From Chloroflexota bacterium (GTDB lineage: Bacteria > Chloroflexota > Anaerolineae > Aggregatilineales > Phototrophicaceae): a stretch of DNA of 64,000 nucleotides. Shown here in pieces: positions 9,848-18,626 of the stretch. Every line of letters starts with the position of its first letter. Within the stretch, counting starts at the first letter, position 1. Where the stretch lies: NCBI GenBank assembly GCA_011523705.1, contig WTGC01000140.1:62001-126000 (forward strand). Reading direction: 5' to 3'. The notes below the pieces were generated by a model, which was not told the origin of the DNA, ran no database searches, and worked only from the letters and a program-made list of their open reading frames with translations. Made by a program: the position numbers and the translations under genes.

Positions 9848-10570
9848 ATGGAAGAAACACTGATCGGCAAGCGCGTTGACGTGCTCGACAAGGGCTGGAT
9901 CGAGTTGGTCGATCTGATGCCGCATCCCGAGTCGGATGTGACCGGCGACCTCGCCATCGTCAATGCGGCGCGCGTCAGTTTCCTCGGCGAGAGCAAGGGG
10001 CCAGAGCGCGACAAGAAGCTGCTCTTCTATCTGCTCCGCAACCGCCACACCTCGCCCTTTGAAATGGTCGAATTCAAATTTCGCGTGCGCGCGCCTCTGG
10101 TCACCTGGTGGCAATGGGTCAGGCATCGCACCTGGAATATGAACGCCCAATCGGGCCGGTACACGCCCTTTCAAGAGAATGACTTTTATGTGCCCGATCC
10201 CTGGCGCAGGCAAAGCGCGGATAATAAGCAAGCCAGCGAAGGCGCGCTGGATTCAACCTCGAGCGACGAACTGACGCAGAAGCTGCTGGCGCACTACGAT
10301 GAAGGATTTCGGCTGTATTCGGAGGCGCTGGACAAGGGCGTCTCCAAGGAAATGGCGCGGCTATTCCTGCCCGGCTTCAGCGTCTATTACACCTGGGTGA
10401 CGAAGATTGACGCGCACAATCTCATGCACTTCCTCCGGCTGCGCATGGCGCGCGACGCCCAATACGAAATCCGCGCCTACGCCAGCAATATCTACGAGCA
10501 CTTCTTCAAACCCGCCCTGCCCTGGACGGCGGAAGCATTTCGCAAGTACATTTTGCAGATTGAAGACTGA
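9848..10570 (+). CDS. thyX: Flavin-dependent thymidylate synthase ThyX
   Basis: Makes dTMP from dUMP using methylene-tetrahydrofolate and FAD/NADPH. 240 residues from ATG 9848, chosen because GGGAGA precedes it and the additional upstream residues are low-complexity read-through of the ruvA end. The ThyX signature RHR-x7-S is present as RHRTWNMNAQSGRYT. MARLFLPGFSVYYTWVTKIDAHNLMHFLRLR supplies the folate/FAD-contact region. No thyA is seen. It converges on the truncated haemoglobin gene with a three-base gap. Confidence 0.95.
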   Translation: MEETLIGKRVDVLDKGWIELVDLMPHPESDVTGDLAIVNAARVSFLGESKGPERDKKLLFYLLRNRHTSPFEMVEFKFRVRAPLVTWWQWVRHRTWNMNAQSGRYTPFQENDFYVPDPWRRQSADNKQASEGALDSTSSDELTQKLLAHYDEGFRLYSEALDKGVSKEMARLFLPGFSVYYTWVTKIDAHNLMHFLRLRMARDAQYEIRAYASNIYEHFFKPALPWTAEAFRKYILQIED

Positions 10571-10573
10571 GGT

Positions 10574-10981
10574 TCATGACGATTCTTCGATTTCAATCGA
10601 GTCCGGTCGATTGATGAGGAAAGCGGAAGACCGCTCGAAGTAATCGTCCATCATGGAACGCGCCGGCTCTTCAATGCCGGTTTCGTCGATAGCGGCGCGC
10701 ATGTGCTGCAGCCAATGATCGCGCGCCCGCCGATCAATCGCGAAGGGGAAATGGCGCATGCGCAAGCGGGGATGCCCGCGTTCTTCGCTGTAATGGCTTG
10801 GTCCGCCAAAGAACTGCACGAGAAACAGAAACAGGCGGCGCTTTGACTCCGCCAGATCGGCCGGATACATCGGGCGCAGTATCGGGTCAGTCTCGATCTT
10901 GTCGTAGAAAGCATCCACCATCAAGCGCAGCGGTTCTTCTCCGCCGAGCAATTCGTAGACACTTTGCGGCTTGAAACTCAT
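10574..10981 (-). CDS. Truncated haemoglobin, group II-like
   Basis: 135 residues from ATG 10981; the longer reading adds 44 residues with no haemoglobin character. The protein has the compact 2-on-2 globin pattern: YELLGGEEPLRLMVDAFYDKI with F25-Y26 at B9-B10, the proximal histidine H77 in RMRHFPFAI, and W90 at the G8 position characteristic of group II (GlbO, YjbI). Such proteins bind O2, NO or peroxide and are linked to detoxification or redox sensing. It stands alone, convergent with thyX, and divergent from the secreted binding-domain protein. Haem binding is expected; the ligand in vivo is unknown. Confidence 0.88.
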   Translation of the reverse strand: MSFKPQSVYELLGGEEPLRLMVDAFYDKIETDPILRPMYPADLAESKRRLFLFLVQFFGGPSHYSEERGHPRLRMRHFPFAIDRRARDHWLQHMRAAIDETGIEEPARSMMDDYFERSSAFLINRPDSIEIEESS

Positions 10982-11086
10982 GCGACCCGCTTTCCAGCGC
11001 CGCGCCCAATTAGTCAGGCAAACCGGCTCCAACAACGATTGAATTCTATCCGCTGTGCTGGCGCAAATACAGCGAGAAACTTTGAC

Positions 11087-11114
11087 TTTACATTCGTCGC
11101 GCCGATTGTACAAT
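11087..11114 (+). promoter_or_regulatory. Promoter of the tandem binding-domain protein gene
   Basis: TTTACA (11087-11092), a 16-base spacer and TACAAT (11109-11114), about 40 bases before the start codon at 11155. Confidence 0.55.
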
Positions 11115-11154
11115 CCATGCGTTCACTCAAGGTTTTAGCAAGGATGCCGCGACT

Positions 11155-13038
11155 ATGCGATACATCATCAGATGGGCGGGCTTGCTCTCGCTTTTGCTAT
11201 TGACGATAACTCCCGCTCTGGCGCAAGGATCCGAGTCGATTGATGTCATCGGCTCTGGAATCGTCAATCCTCTAATGGAAGCGCTGGCGCAGCAAGCCGA
11301 ACAGGAATCGCTGGAAATCAGGACGGTCGGTAGCGCAACTGGCATCGACAAGTTTTGTAACGGCGATATCGACCTTGCGACAGCAATACGGCCAATGTCG
11401 GCTGCGGAAAGAGCCATCTGCGGATCAAACGACGTCGCTTACAGCGAACTGCTCATTGGCCATCGCATCCTCGCATTTATCACCCATCCCGATGCGCCGC
11501 TCGAATGCCTGTCGGAAAGCCAAGCACAGGCGATCCTAAAGCCCTCCGCAAGCGGAGCTGCGACGGACTGGTCCGTTAGCGGCGAGACGGAAAACGACTT
11601 GCCCTTATCGCTGATCCTGCCGCCAAACGGACATATCGAGTTCACCATTGCCGACGGATTAGTGCCCGGTGATGGCTTGCGGCGCGACGCTCGCACATAT
11701 CAGGATGCCAACGACGCGCTGGCGATCGTCGGCGAGACTGAAGGCGCCCTGGCCTTGGTGGGCTGGCATGAGTCGCTCGACCTAATGGACTCGATTGCGC
11801 TTTTGGAATATGGCAGTGGCGAACTGGGCGAGTGCGCGCTGCCATCTGCGGAAAACGTGGAACAAGAGAAGTATAGCGCTGCCCTCTCCATGTATGTCTA
11901 TGTTAATCGCCTGCGGATGGCGTCGAATCAGCAGGTCTTCGACCTGATGCAGTTTGTTACCGACGAGGCGAATCAAGCCCTTATTCGCTTGTCGGACGTC
12001 ACTCCGCCGAGCGATGCCACCTATGAGCTGAACGTGAAGCTGCTCGCTGACGACGCTTCCAGCGCCGGCGTCACCGACTTCCTGGTTCCCAGCGGACTAA
12101 GTGGGAGTGTTACGATTGTCGGCGCCGCCAACGCAGCGAACGTGATGGATCGAGTCGCCAGCGCGCTCTCGCAGAACAACGCCAGCCTGGAGATCGTACA
12201 GGAATTCGCCGGACGCGCCAACGGCCTCGCGGCGCTTTGTAGGGGAGAAGCCGATATTGCGCTCGTGGACGCCGACTTGACCGATGGCGACCTCGAAGCG
12301 TGTACCGCCAGCGGCATCGCCACCGTGCCAACGAAATTAGGATCGCTCGCCACCATCTTGATTGGCAACGCGGCCGATGAGCATGCGCGCTGCCTGAGCG
12401 CCAACCAAATCAATACGATTTGGCGCGCCGAGTCGGCTGAAATGGTGCTCAACTGGTCGGATGTCGATCCATCATTTCCTGATTTGGGCATGACGCTATT
12501 CGGCATGTCGCTGCTGGACCAGACGACCGATATCTTGCTGCAGACCGCTGGCCAAGTGATCCCGCCGATTCGACGCGATACCGAGAGAGACTTCAATCCC
12601 TTGTATCGCGCGGCTGCGGTCGGCAATGTGCCCGGCGCGCTGACCTATATGGATTGGACCGATTATCAGCGCGTGCTCGATAATGGTCAGGCGGATATCC
12701 AAGTGGTCGAGGTCGATGCCGGCGGCGGCTGCGTGGCGCCCTCATCCGCGAACATTGACGACGGCAGTTATGCGCTTTCGCGCCCGGCGAGCCTGCTCAT
12801 CCGCCAGGAGTCTTTGTCTGATATCAGCGCGCAGTCCTTTCTGTGGACGCTCTTTGATGGTGAAAACTGGCCGAACGTGGAACAAGAAGGTTTCGTGGGG
12901 CTTGCGGCGCTCGACTTGCCGCGCTTGCGCCTGGAGCTTCAGGGCTGGTTCGCCGAAGCTGAAGCGCTCTTTTCGGGGGTCGACGATGTGAGCGAACCCG
13001 CAGGCGACAGCGAGAATCCGGAAGACGATTCCGGCTGA
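11155..13038 (+). CDS. Secreted protein with two tandem phosphate-binding-like domains
   Basis: 627 residues. A signal peptide ends near A23 (hydrophobic core, then PALA before QGSE), with no lipobox. Two related PstS-like halves follow, about residues 27-275 and 300-585: the first has a GSG start, FCNGDIDLATAIRP and CLSESQAQAIL; the second has VGAANAANV, LCRGEADIALVDAD and CLSANQINTIW. Each half keeps a cysteine pair at matching places. Single-domain relatives bind phosphate or similar anions for ABC import. No permease or ATPase gene is nearby, so import is not supported by context. The tail is acidic. The gene has its own promoter and sits between glbO and dinG. Confidence 0.75.
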   Translation: MRYIIRWAGLLSLLLLTITPALAQGSESIDVIGSGIVNPLMEALAQQAEQESLEIRTVGSATGIDKFCNGDIDLATAIRPMSAAERAICGSNDVAYSELLIGHRILAFITHPDAPLECLSESQAQAILKPSASGAATDWSVSGETENDLPLSLILPPNGHIEFTIADGLVPGDGLRRDARTYQDANDALAIVGETEGALALVGWHESLDLMDSIALLEYGSGELGECALPSAENVEQEKYSAALSMYVYVNRLRMASNQQVFDLMQFVTDEANQALIRLSDVTPPSDATYELNVKLLADDASSAGVTDFLVPSGLSGSVTIVGAANAANVMDRVASALSQNNASLEIVQEFAGRANGLAALCRGEADIALVDADLTDGDLEACTASGIATVPTKLGSLATILIGNAADEHARCLSANQINTIWRAESAEMVLNWSDVDPSFPDLGMTLFGMSLLDQTTDILLQTAGQVIPPIRRDTERDFNPLYRAAAVGNVPGALTYMDWTDYQRVLDNGQADIQVVEVDAGGGCVAPSSANIDDGSYALSRPASLLIRQESLSDISAQSFLWTLFDGENWPNVEQEGFVGLAALDLPRLRLELQGWFAEAEALFSGVDDVSEPAGDSENPEDDSG

Positions 13039-13126
13039 GCATGAGGAAATCGGAATATCGGAATGTCAGCCTGATGCAACGAGACACAGGCAGCTAGTAA
13101 CCGCGGCCTTCAAATTCAAGCGATGC

Positions 13127-13132
13127 TATACT
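13127..13132 (+). promoter_or_regulatory. Extended -10 element upstream of dinG
   Basis: TGC directly before TATACT (13127-13132) makes an extended -10 promoter element 38 bases before the dinG start; no good -35 box is seen. Confidence 0.35.
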
Positions 13133-13169
13133 TCATCCGATTCGCGCGTCGTCCAGATCGGAGCAGCCC

Positions 13170-15938
13170 ATGCATGGCGAATTCATCGCCTTTGACCTCG
13201 AAACCACCGGACTGGATGCGGCAGCGGATGAAATCATCGAGATCGGGATCGCGCGCTTTCGCGACGGCGCACTCGTTGATCAGTATCAGTCGCTGGTCAA
13301 ACCGACGAAGCCCATCCCGGCTGAGATCACGCAGCTGACCGGAATCGACCAGGAAGACGTAGAAAACCAGCCGCGCCTCAAGGAACTCCTGCCGGACGTA
13401 GCGCGCATCGTCGGGGACCTGCCGCTCGTCGCGCATAATGCGCAATTCGATGTCTCCTTCCTGGGCAAGCACCTGCCACTTGAAGCGCATCTCGCTATTG
13501 ACACCGTCGAACTCGCTTCGATCATGCTTCCCTCCGCGCCGCGCTACAATCTCGGCAGCCTGTCCAAAGCCATGGGGATCGAATTGGCGCGCGCCCACCG
13601 CGCTTTTGATGACGCGCTGGCGACCGGCCAGCTCTATTGGCGGCTCTGGGAGATGGTTTGTCAATTGCCGACCGGTTTGGTGACAGAGATCATCAAAGCC
13701 AGCGACGGACTGACCTGGCACATGCGCGAGGTCTTTCAAGCGGCTTTGGCGGTTGGCTTACAAAATCAGGGCATGACGCGCGCGCGAAAGCCCTTCGCGG
13801 CCGAGAAGCTGACAGCCCCGGCGCTGGATATCGCGCAGGCTGGGCACAAGCCCTTAAATCCAGCTTCTGTTGACCAAGTCTTCGGCGAAAGCGGAGAGCT
13901 AGCCAACTATCACAGCGCCTATGAAATGCGCGAGCCACAAGTTCAAATGGCGCATGAAGTTACGCGGTCCTTCAATGATGGCGAACACCTCATAATTGAG
14001 GCGGGCACCGGCACCGGTAAATCAATCGCCTATCTCGTCCCAGCCGCGCTATGGGCGGTCTCCAATGGACAACGGGTGACCGTTTCGACAAACACGATCA
14101 ACTTGCAGGAGCAGCTGCTTCAGAAGGACATCCCGCTCGTTCGTCAAATTGTCGGCGCCGAACTGCAAGCCGCGTTGATGAAAGGCCGCGGCAATTATCT
14201 CTGTCCGCGGCGGCTGGCGACCCTGCGGCGGCGCAAACCGGTGAACCTGGATGAATTGCGGACCTTGGCCAAGATACTCGTTTGGCTCGAAGACAGTTCA
14301 TCGGGCGACCGCGGCGAGATTAACTTGCGCGCTGGCGAGTGGACCGTGTGGACGCGATTGAGCGCGCAAGACGAAGACTGCACCGCCTTCCGTTGCGCCA
14401 GCGAAATGGACGGCGTATGCCCCTATTACAAGGCGCGCAAACGAGCGGAAACGGCTCACATTCTGATTACCAATCACGCGCTCTTGATTGCCGATGCCAG
14501 AATCGACAATCGCGCCTTGCCTGATTATTACCATCTGGTCGTCGATGAAGCGCATCAGCTCGAAGACGCGATCACCGATGGCTTGAGCCGCCGCATTGAT
14601 CAGCCACTGATCATGACGCGCCTGCGCGAACTCGGCACGGCCAGGAGCGGCGCCTTCGGCTTGTTTCTCGCCGCCGCGCGCGACTATTTTCCCCAAACGG
14701 AAGTGATCCGCCTCGAGACATTCATCACCAATATCAGCGCGGCCGTTGATGAGATGAAACGAGAGATTCGCCGCTACTTTCGCGCCCTTCACGATTTCAG
14801 CCAGAACAGCAAGATCGGCGGTCGATATCCCCGGCGGATGCTGAATTCGCATCGGGATTCCGGCGGCTTCGTCAGCGTACAGTCAGCCTGGCGGCGTCTC
14901 GCCGAATACTTCCTGGCGGTGACCGATTCTCTGGAGCATCTGCATAAGGCTCTGCCGCGCTACGAGCGCTTCCAGATGCCGGAATTCAATGATTTCAGCA
15001 GCGAGATTCGGGCGCATTGGCGTTTCCTGGCGGAGATCCATGAGCAGCTGGAGCACTTCACCAATGATCCCGAGGGCAATGCGATTTATGCCGTCACCTC
15101 CAGAGATAGTCCGGAGCGGCTGCAAATCCATTGTTCGCCCTTGCACGTCGGACCGATGATGGAGGAATTCCTCAGCCAGCGCATGGAAAGCATCGTGCTC
15201 ACCAGCGCGACCTTAAGGACACAGGGCAACTTTGAGCATATCTCGGAAAGACTGTACACGGAGGACTTTCGAAGAGTATCGCTGGATTCGCCCTTCAACT
15301 TCAAAGCTTCGACTTTGCTATACGTCCCGACTGACATGCCCGAGCCGAGCCAGCGCCATGATTATCAGCGCATGGTCGAACGTGGCATCATCGAACTGGC
15401 GGCTGAACTGCAGGGCCGAGTGATGGTCTTGTTCACCAGCTACGCCCAGTTGCGGGAGACATCGCGCGCGGTTGCGCCCCGTCTCGCGCTTGGCGACATT
15501 GCCGTTTTCGACCAGAGTTTCGGCGGCAGCCGGGATGCATTGCTGGCAGACTTCAAAGCGGCGGACAGAGCCGTGCTGATGGGTACGCGCAGCTTCTGGG
15601 AGGGCGTGGATATACCCGGCGATGATCTCAGCGGCCTCATTATCGCGCGGCTGCCATTCGCCGTTCCTTCAGATCCCGTCTTTTCCGCCCGTTCCGAGAC
15701 TTACAGCGATCCCTTTCAGCAATATGCCGTGCCCGATGCCATCTTGCGCTTTCGGCAAGGCTTCGGCCGCTTGATTCGGAGCCGCAGTGACCGTGGCGTG
15801 GTCGCCATATTTGACAGCCGGGTCATCAGCAAGCGCTACGGCGCCGATTTTCTTGAATCGCTGCCGGATTGCGAAGTAGAATATGGCCCGTTGGAGAACT
15901 TGCCAAAGGTCGCGTCCGCCTGGATAAAGAGGAATTAA
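13170..15938 (+). CDS. dinG: DinG-family helicase with N-terminal DnaQ-type exonuclease
   Basis: 922 residues. Residues 1-170 form a 3'-5' exonuclease domain: FDLETTG (D9, E11), HNAQFDVSFL and HRAFDDALAT give the DEDDh set. After a linker comes an XPD/DinG superfamily 2 helicase with Walker A AGTGTGKS (278-285), DEAH at 458-461 and C-terminal motifs GTRSFWEGVDIPG and RFRQGFGRLIRS. Four cysteines, C345, C404, C409 and C417, sit between the first two motor motifs where the XPD/E. coli DinG iron-sulfur cluster is bound. The exonuclease-fused form is typical of Firmicutes and relatives. It probably unwinds or trims R-loops and repair intermediates. A start with GGAG upstream is good. The Cys-rich protein follows after nine bases. 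Confidence 0.9.
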   Translation: MHGEFIAFDLETTGLDAAADEIIEIGIARFRDGALVDQYQSLVKPTKPIPAEITQLTGIDQEDVENQPRLKELLPDVARIVGDLPLVAHNAQFDVSFLGKHLPLEAHLAIDTVELASIMLPSAPRYNLGSLSKAMGIELARAHRAFDDALATGQLYWRLWEMVCQLPTGLVTEIIKASDGLTWHMREVFQAALAVGLQNQGMTRARKPFAAEKLTAPALDIAQAGHKPLNPASVDQVFGESGELANYHSAYEMREPQVQMAHEVTRSFNDGEHLIIEAGTGTGKSIAYLVPAALWAVSNGQRVTVSTNTINLQEQLLQKDIPLVRQIVGAELQAALMKGRGNYLCPRRLATLRRRKPVNLDELRTLAKILVWLEDSSSGDRGEINLRAGEWTVWTRLSAQDEDCTAFRCASEMDGVCPYYKARKRAETAHILITNHALLIADARIDNRALPDYYHLVVDEAHQLEDAITDGLSRRIDQPLIMTRLRELGTARSGAFGLFLAAARDYFPQTEVIRLETFITNISAAVDEMKREIRRYFRALHDFSQNSKIGGRYPRRMLNSHRDSGGFVSVQSAWRRLAEYFLAVTDSLEHLHKALPRYERFQMPEFNDFSSEIRAHWRFLAEIHEQLEHFTNDPEGNAIYAVTSRDSPERLQIHCSPLHVGPMMEEFLSQRMESIVLTSATLRTQGNFEHISERLYTEDFRRVSLDSPFNFKASTLLYVPTDMPEPSQRHDYQRMVERGIIELAAELQGRVMVLFTSYAQLRETSRAVAPRLALGDIAVFDQSFGGSRDALLADFKAADRAVLMGTRSFWEGVDIPGDDLSGLIIARLPFAVPSDPVFSARSETYSDPFQQYAVPDAILRFRQGFGRLIRSRSDRGVVAIFDSRVISKRYGADFLESLPDCEVEYGPLENLPKVASAWIKRN

Positions 15939-15947
15939 GAACGGAAA

Positions 15948-16295
15948 ATGCAAACCCCCGCCGGCCGCGAATGCCCTCATTACTACGCCGACCATAATCG
16001 CCACACGCGCGACATCGAAGAATGCCGCCTGGCCAAGAGCAATCCCGATTCCGAATCCTGGCATCCGAAGGATTGCCTGAAATGCCCTGTGCCCGACATT
16101 GTTCTGGCCAACGCCAGCCCGGACACGCAACTCATCCTCACTATCAAAGCGGGTTTCCTCGGCTTTGTCCGCCGGGTGGAAGTTGAAGCGATCTGCCTCA
16201 AGAACGGCGAAAAAGTTGATCCTTACGTCGGCTGCCCGGACGACCATCCGGGCTTGGATATATTCCGCCAAGCATTGGAAAGCAGCGATGATTAA
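15948..16295 (+). CDS. Cys-rich small protein of unknown function
   Basis: 115 residues, not recognised. Six cysteines occur, mostly with nearby histidines: ECPHYYADHNRHTRD at the start, EECR, DCLKCPVPDIV, EAICLK and GCPDDHPG. The CLKC pair and the Cys/His-rich N-terminus suggest a metal site (zinc or iron-sulfur), but no known fold can be named. It starts nine bases after dinG and its stop overlaps the start of the HAD-DinB fusion by eight bases, so all three form one operon. Confidence 0.65.
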   Translation: MQTPAGRECPHYYADHNRHTRDIEECRLAKSNPDSESWHPKDCLKCPVPDIVLANASPDTQLILTIKAGFLGFVRRVEVEAICLKNGEKVDPYVGCPDDHPGLDIFRQALESSDD

Positions 16296-17451
16296 GGCGG
16301 TCTTGCTCGATCTGGACAATACGCTGCTGCGCAATCCTGATCGCGTATGGGTCGCCAACTTTCGCCAAGCGTGGGACCGGCACTTTGCCGCGCGCTACGG
16401 CATAGAACAGGCATCCGAAGCCCTGCGACATGCCATTGGGCGCTTGAATCGCGAGCCGGCAAGCTACCGCGCCAACGCCGATACGATTTTTGACGCGCTC
16501 GCTGTTGAGATGCCTATGTCGAAAGCGGAACTGCGCGCCGCCGTCGCTAGCTTCTACGCAGAAGATTATTGCCGCCTGGAAGCGACCACGGCGCCAATTG
16601 CCTTGGCCCCGGAGTTGGTGCAAACCTTGTTGGAGCAAAACCTGCTCGTTGCCATCGCGACAAATCCGCTTTTCCCAGAGGCGGCCACCCGCGAGCGCAT
16701 TGGCTGGGCCGGCTTGTCCGGGTTTGTGTCGGATTTCGCCTTTATCACGCACAGCGAGAATATGCGCTTTGCCAAACCGTGCCCCGCCTATTTTGCGGAG
16801 ACAGTCGCTCGCGTCGGCGTCGAACCCGATGAGACCTTGCTCGTCGGCGACAGCGCGCTGAACGATATCGCGCCCGCCAGCGCCATCGGCATTCACACCT
16901 GGCAGGTCAACGAGCGGGACGAACTAAGCGCGATATATCGCCACATCCAAGAACCCGGCTGGCAGCTCACATACCTGCCGCGGCCACTGCAGCCGAGCAT
17001 GATCTTGCCGCAATATATCGGCAATATCGCCGCTCTCCACGGGCTCCTCGCCGAAGTCAAGCCGCATCAATGGCTGCAGCGGCCCGACCCGCATGAATGG
17101 TCGATACTGCAAATTCTCTGCCATCTTTGGCATTCCGAAGCGCCGGCGCATCGCGCGCGATTGCAGGCGATCCTTGAGCGAGACGATCCTTTTATCGCCG
17201 CGCCGCCGCCGCCCGGCCCCGATATATCGCCATGCCACGATGATGGCTATGAAGCGCTGCGCTGTTTCCAGCGGGAACGCGAGGAGACGATTCGGCTGCT
17301 TTCCACATTGACGCCGCCTCAATGGGACCGGACGGCAAGGCATAGCATCTTCGGCTTGACTACGTTGCTGGAGATGGCGCATTTTACGGCGCAGCATGAC
17401 CGCCTTCATATCACGCAGCTTTGTCAAACCTTGGGGAAGTGCGCCGAATAA
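16288..17451 (+). CDS. HAD-family hydrolase fused to a DinB-like domain
   Basis: 387 residues from ATG 16288, which overlaps the previous stop by eight bases. Residues 1-220 are a HAD phosphatase: LLDLDNTLLRNP supplies the nucleophile and acid aspartates, IATNPLF motif II, FAKPCPAYFAE the lysine and LLVGDSALNDI motif IV. Residues about 235-385 look like a DinB/YfiT four-helix domain, with histidines in WSILQILCHLWHSE and MAHFTAQHDRLH in the positions that bind metal in that superfamily. HAD enzymes remove phosphate from small molecules; DinB-like domains often serve thiol chemistry or stress responses. Substrate unknown. The two halves are separated by a Pro-rich linker; there is no sign of frameshift. 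Confidence 0.8.
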   Translation: MIKAVLLDLDNTLLRNPDRVWVANFRQAWDRHFAARYGIEQASEALRHAIGRLNREPASYRANADTIFDALAVEMPMSKAELRAAVASFYAEDYCRLEATTAPIALAPELVQTLLEQNLLVAIATNPLFPEAATRERIGWAGLSGFVSDFAFITHSENMRFAKPCPAYFAETVARVGVEPDETLLVGDSALNDIAPASAIGIHTWQVNERDELSAIYRHIQEPGWQLTYLPRPLQPSMILPQYIGNIAALHGLLAEVKPHQWLQRPDPHEWSILQILCHLWHSEAPAHRARLQAILERDDPFIAAPPPPGPDISPCHDDGYEALRCFQREREETIRLLSTLTPPQWDRTARHSIFGLTTLLEMAHFTAQHDRLHITQLCQTLGKCAE

Positions 17452-17518
17452 AGAGGGAGCCGTCGCGATTACCGTTGGCGGTTTTCCCGGCGCCGTTTCG
17501 ACAAGTTTAAGAATCACT

Positions 17519-17546
17519 TTGACGTATAGCGTACTTAGAGTACAAT
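17519..17546 (+). promoter_or_regulatory. Promoter of the polyprenyl synthase gene
   Basis: TTGACG (17519-17524), a 16-base spacer and TACAAT (17541-17546); transcription would start near 17553, leaving a leader of about 40 bases. Confidence 0.65.
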
Positions 17547-17593
17547 ACGTTTAGATAGTTCTGAACTTCACAATTATTGAGTTGGAGTCCGAC

Positions 17594-18541
17594 ATGTCTG
17601 GCGCGCTAATCGATCAAGTTGGGTTAAGTGAATTGCTTGACGAGGGAATGGCGGCGGTGGAGCGCGCGATGATCGACGCGACGGACAGCGATGTCGAGAT
17701 CCTGCGCGATGCAAGCCGCCATATTCTGAGCGCCGGCGGCAAACGCATCCGACCGCGCCTGCTGCTGCAATCCTATTTGGCGCTCGGCGGCCGCAATTTG
17801 GAAAGCGTCGCGAAGCCTGCCGCCGCCATCGAGCTGATGCATACCGCCAGCGTCGTGCATGACGATATCAACGATCATGGGACACTTCGCCGCGGACGTC
17901 CATCAGTCAATGCGATTTGGGGGCGGACCTTCGCGCTATTGACCGGCGACTTTCTATTCACCGCGGTTTATGAACTGATGGCGCCCTATCATGACCTCAA
18001 TATTGATCTCGCGCAGGCGGCCACCGCCCTGGTGGAGGGAGAGACGCTGCAGGCGAGCGCGGTGAAGAACAAGACATTCACGCGCGAAGCGTACATGGAG
18101 ATCATCGCCAAGAAGACGGCTGCCCTTTTCCAAGCCGCCTGCTCGATCGGCGCCAAGCTTGCCGGCGCTGGTAACCGGGAAATCCGCGTATTGTCCGACT
18201 TTGGCTTCCAGATCGGGCTCGCCTTTCAGATTGTGGACGACATCCTGGATCTGGTGGAGGACGATAGCAAACTGGGGAAGACAAGCGGTCTTGACATCAC
18301 ACAGGGACGCGGCGTCGCAGTCGCTTTGAACGACGCCAATGGCAACGGCAATGTGTCGGTCACGGATCCGCTCGATGAAATCCGGCGCAAAATGATGGAT
18401 GGCGACACCATTGCGAAGGCGCGCGCGCAAGCTGCCAACCTGATTGAAAACGCGATTGTGAGCTTGGCTATCCTGGATGACAGTCCCGCGAAGAAGGCGC
18501 TGATTGACCTAGCTCAGCAGGTCATTGAGAGAGACCGCTGA
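17594..18541 (+). CDS. Polyprenyl diphosphate synthase (long-chain trans type)
   Basis: Adds isopentenyl diphosphate units to an allylic primer, for quinone side chains or related lipids. 315 residues from ATG 17594, chosen over the upstream TTG because TTGGAG (17582-17587) then works as the ribosome site. The first Asp-rich motif is DDINDHGTLRRGRPS and the second DDILDLVEDDSKLGK; GGKRIRP near the N-terminus binds IPP. The residues before the first motif (ELMHTASVVH) are small to medium-sized, which fits medium or long chains, but chain length cannot be read reliably. No other isoprenoid gene is adjacent. Confidence 0.9.
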   Translation: MSGALIDQVGLSELLDEGMAAVERAMIDATDSDVEILRDASRHILSAGGKRIRPRLLLQSYLALGGRNLESVAKPAAAIELMHTASVVHDDINDHGTLRRGRPSVNAIWGRTFALLTGDFLFTAVYELMAPYHDLNIDLAQAATALVEGETLQASAVKNKTFTREAYMEIIAKKTAALFQAACSIGAKLAGAGNREIRVLSDFGFQIGLAFQIVDDILDLVEDDSKLGKTSGLDITQGRGVAVALNDANGNGNVSVTDPLDEIRRKMMDGDTIAKARAQAANLIENAIVSLAILDDSPAKKALIDLAQQVIERDR

Positions 18542-18626
18542 AAGCAAGCGCGTGAGTTCGCCGCGGGTCCCTTATCGTTTCGCTACGCGCCTCTCTAACT
18601 GAGTGATAGATCCCAGAAGGCATAAG

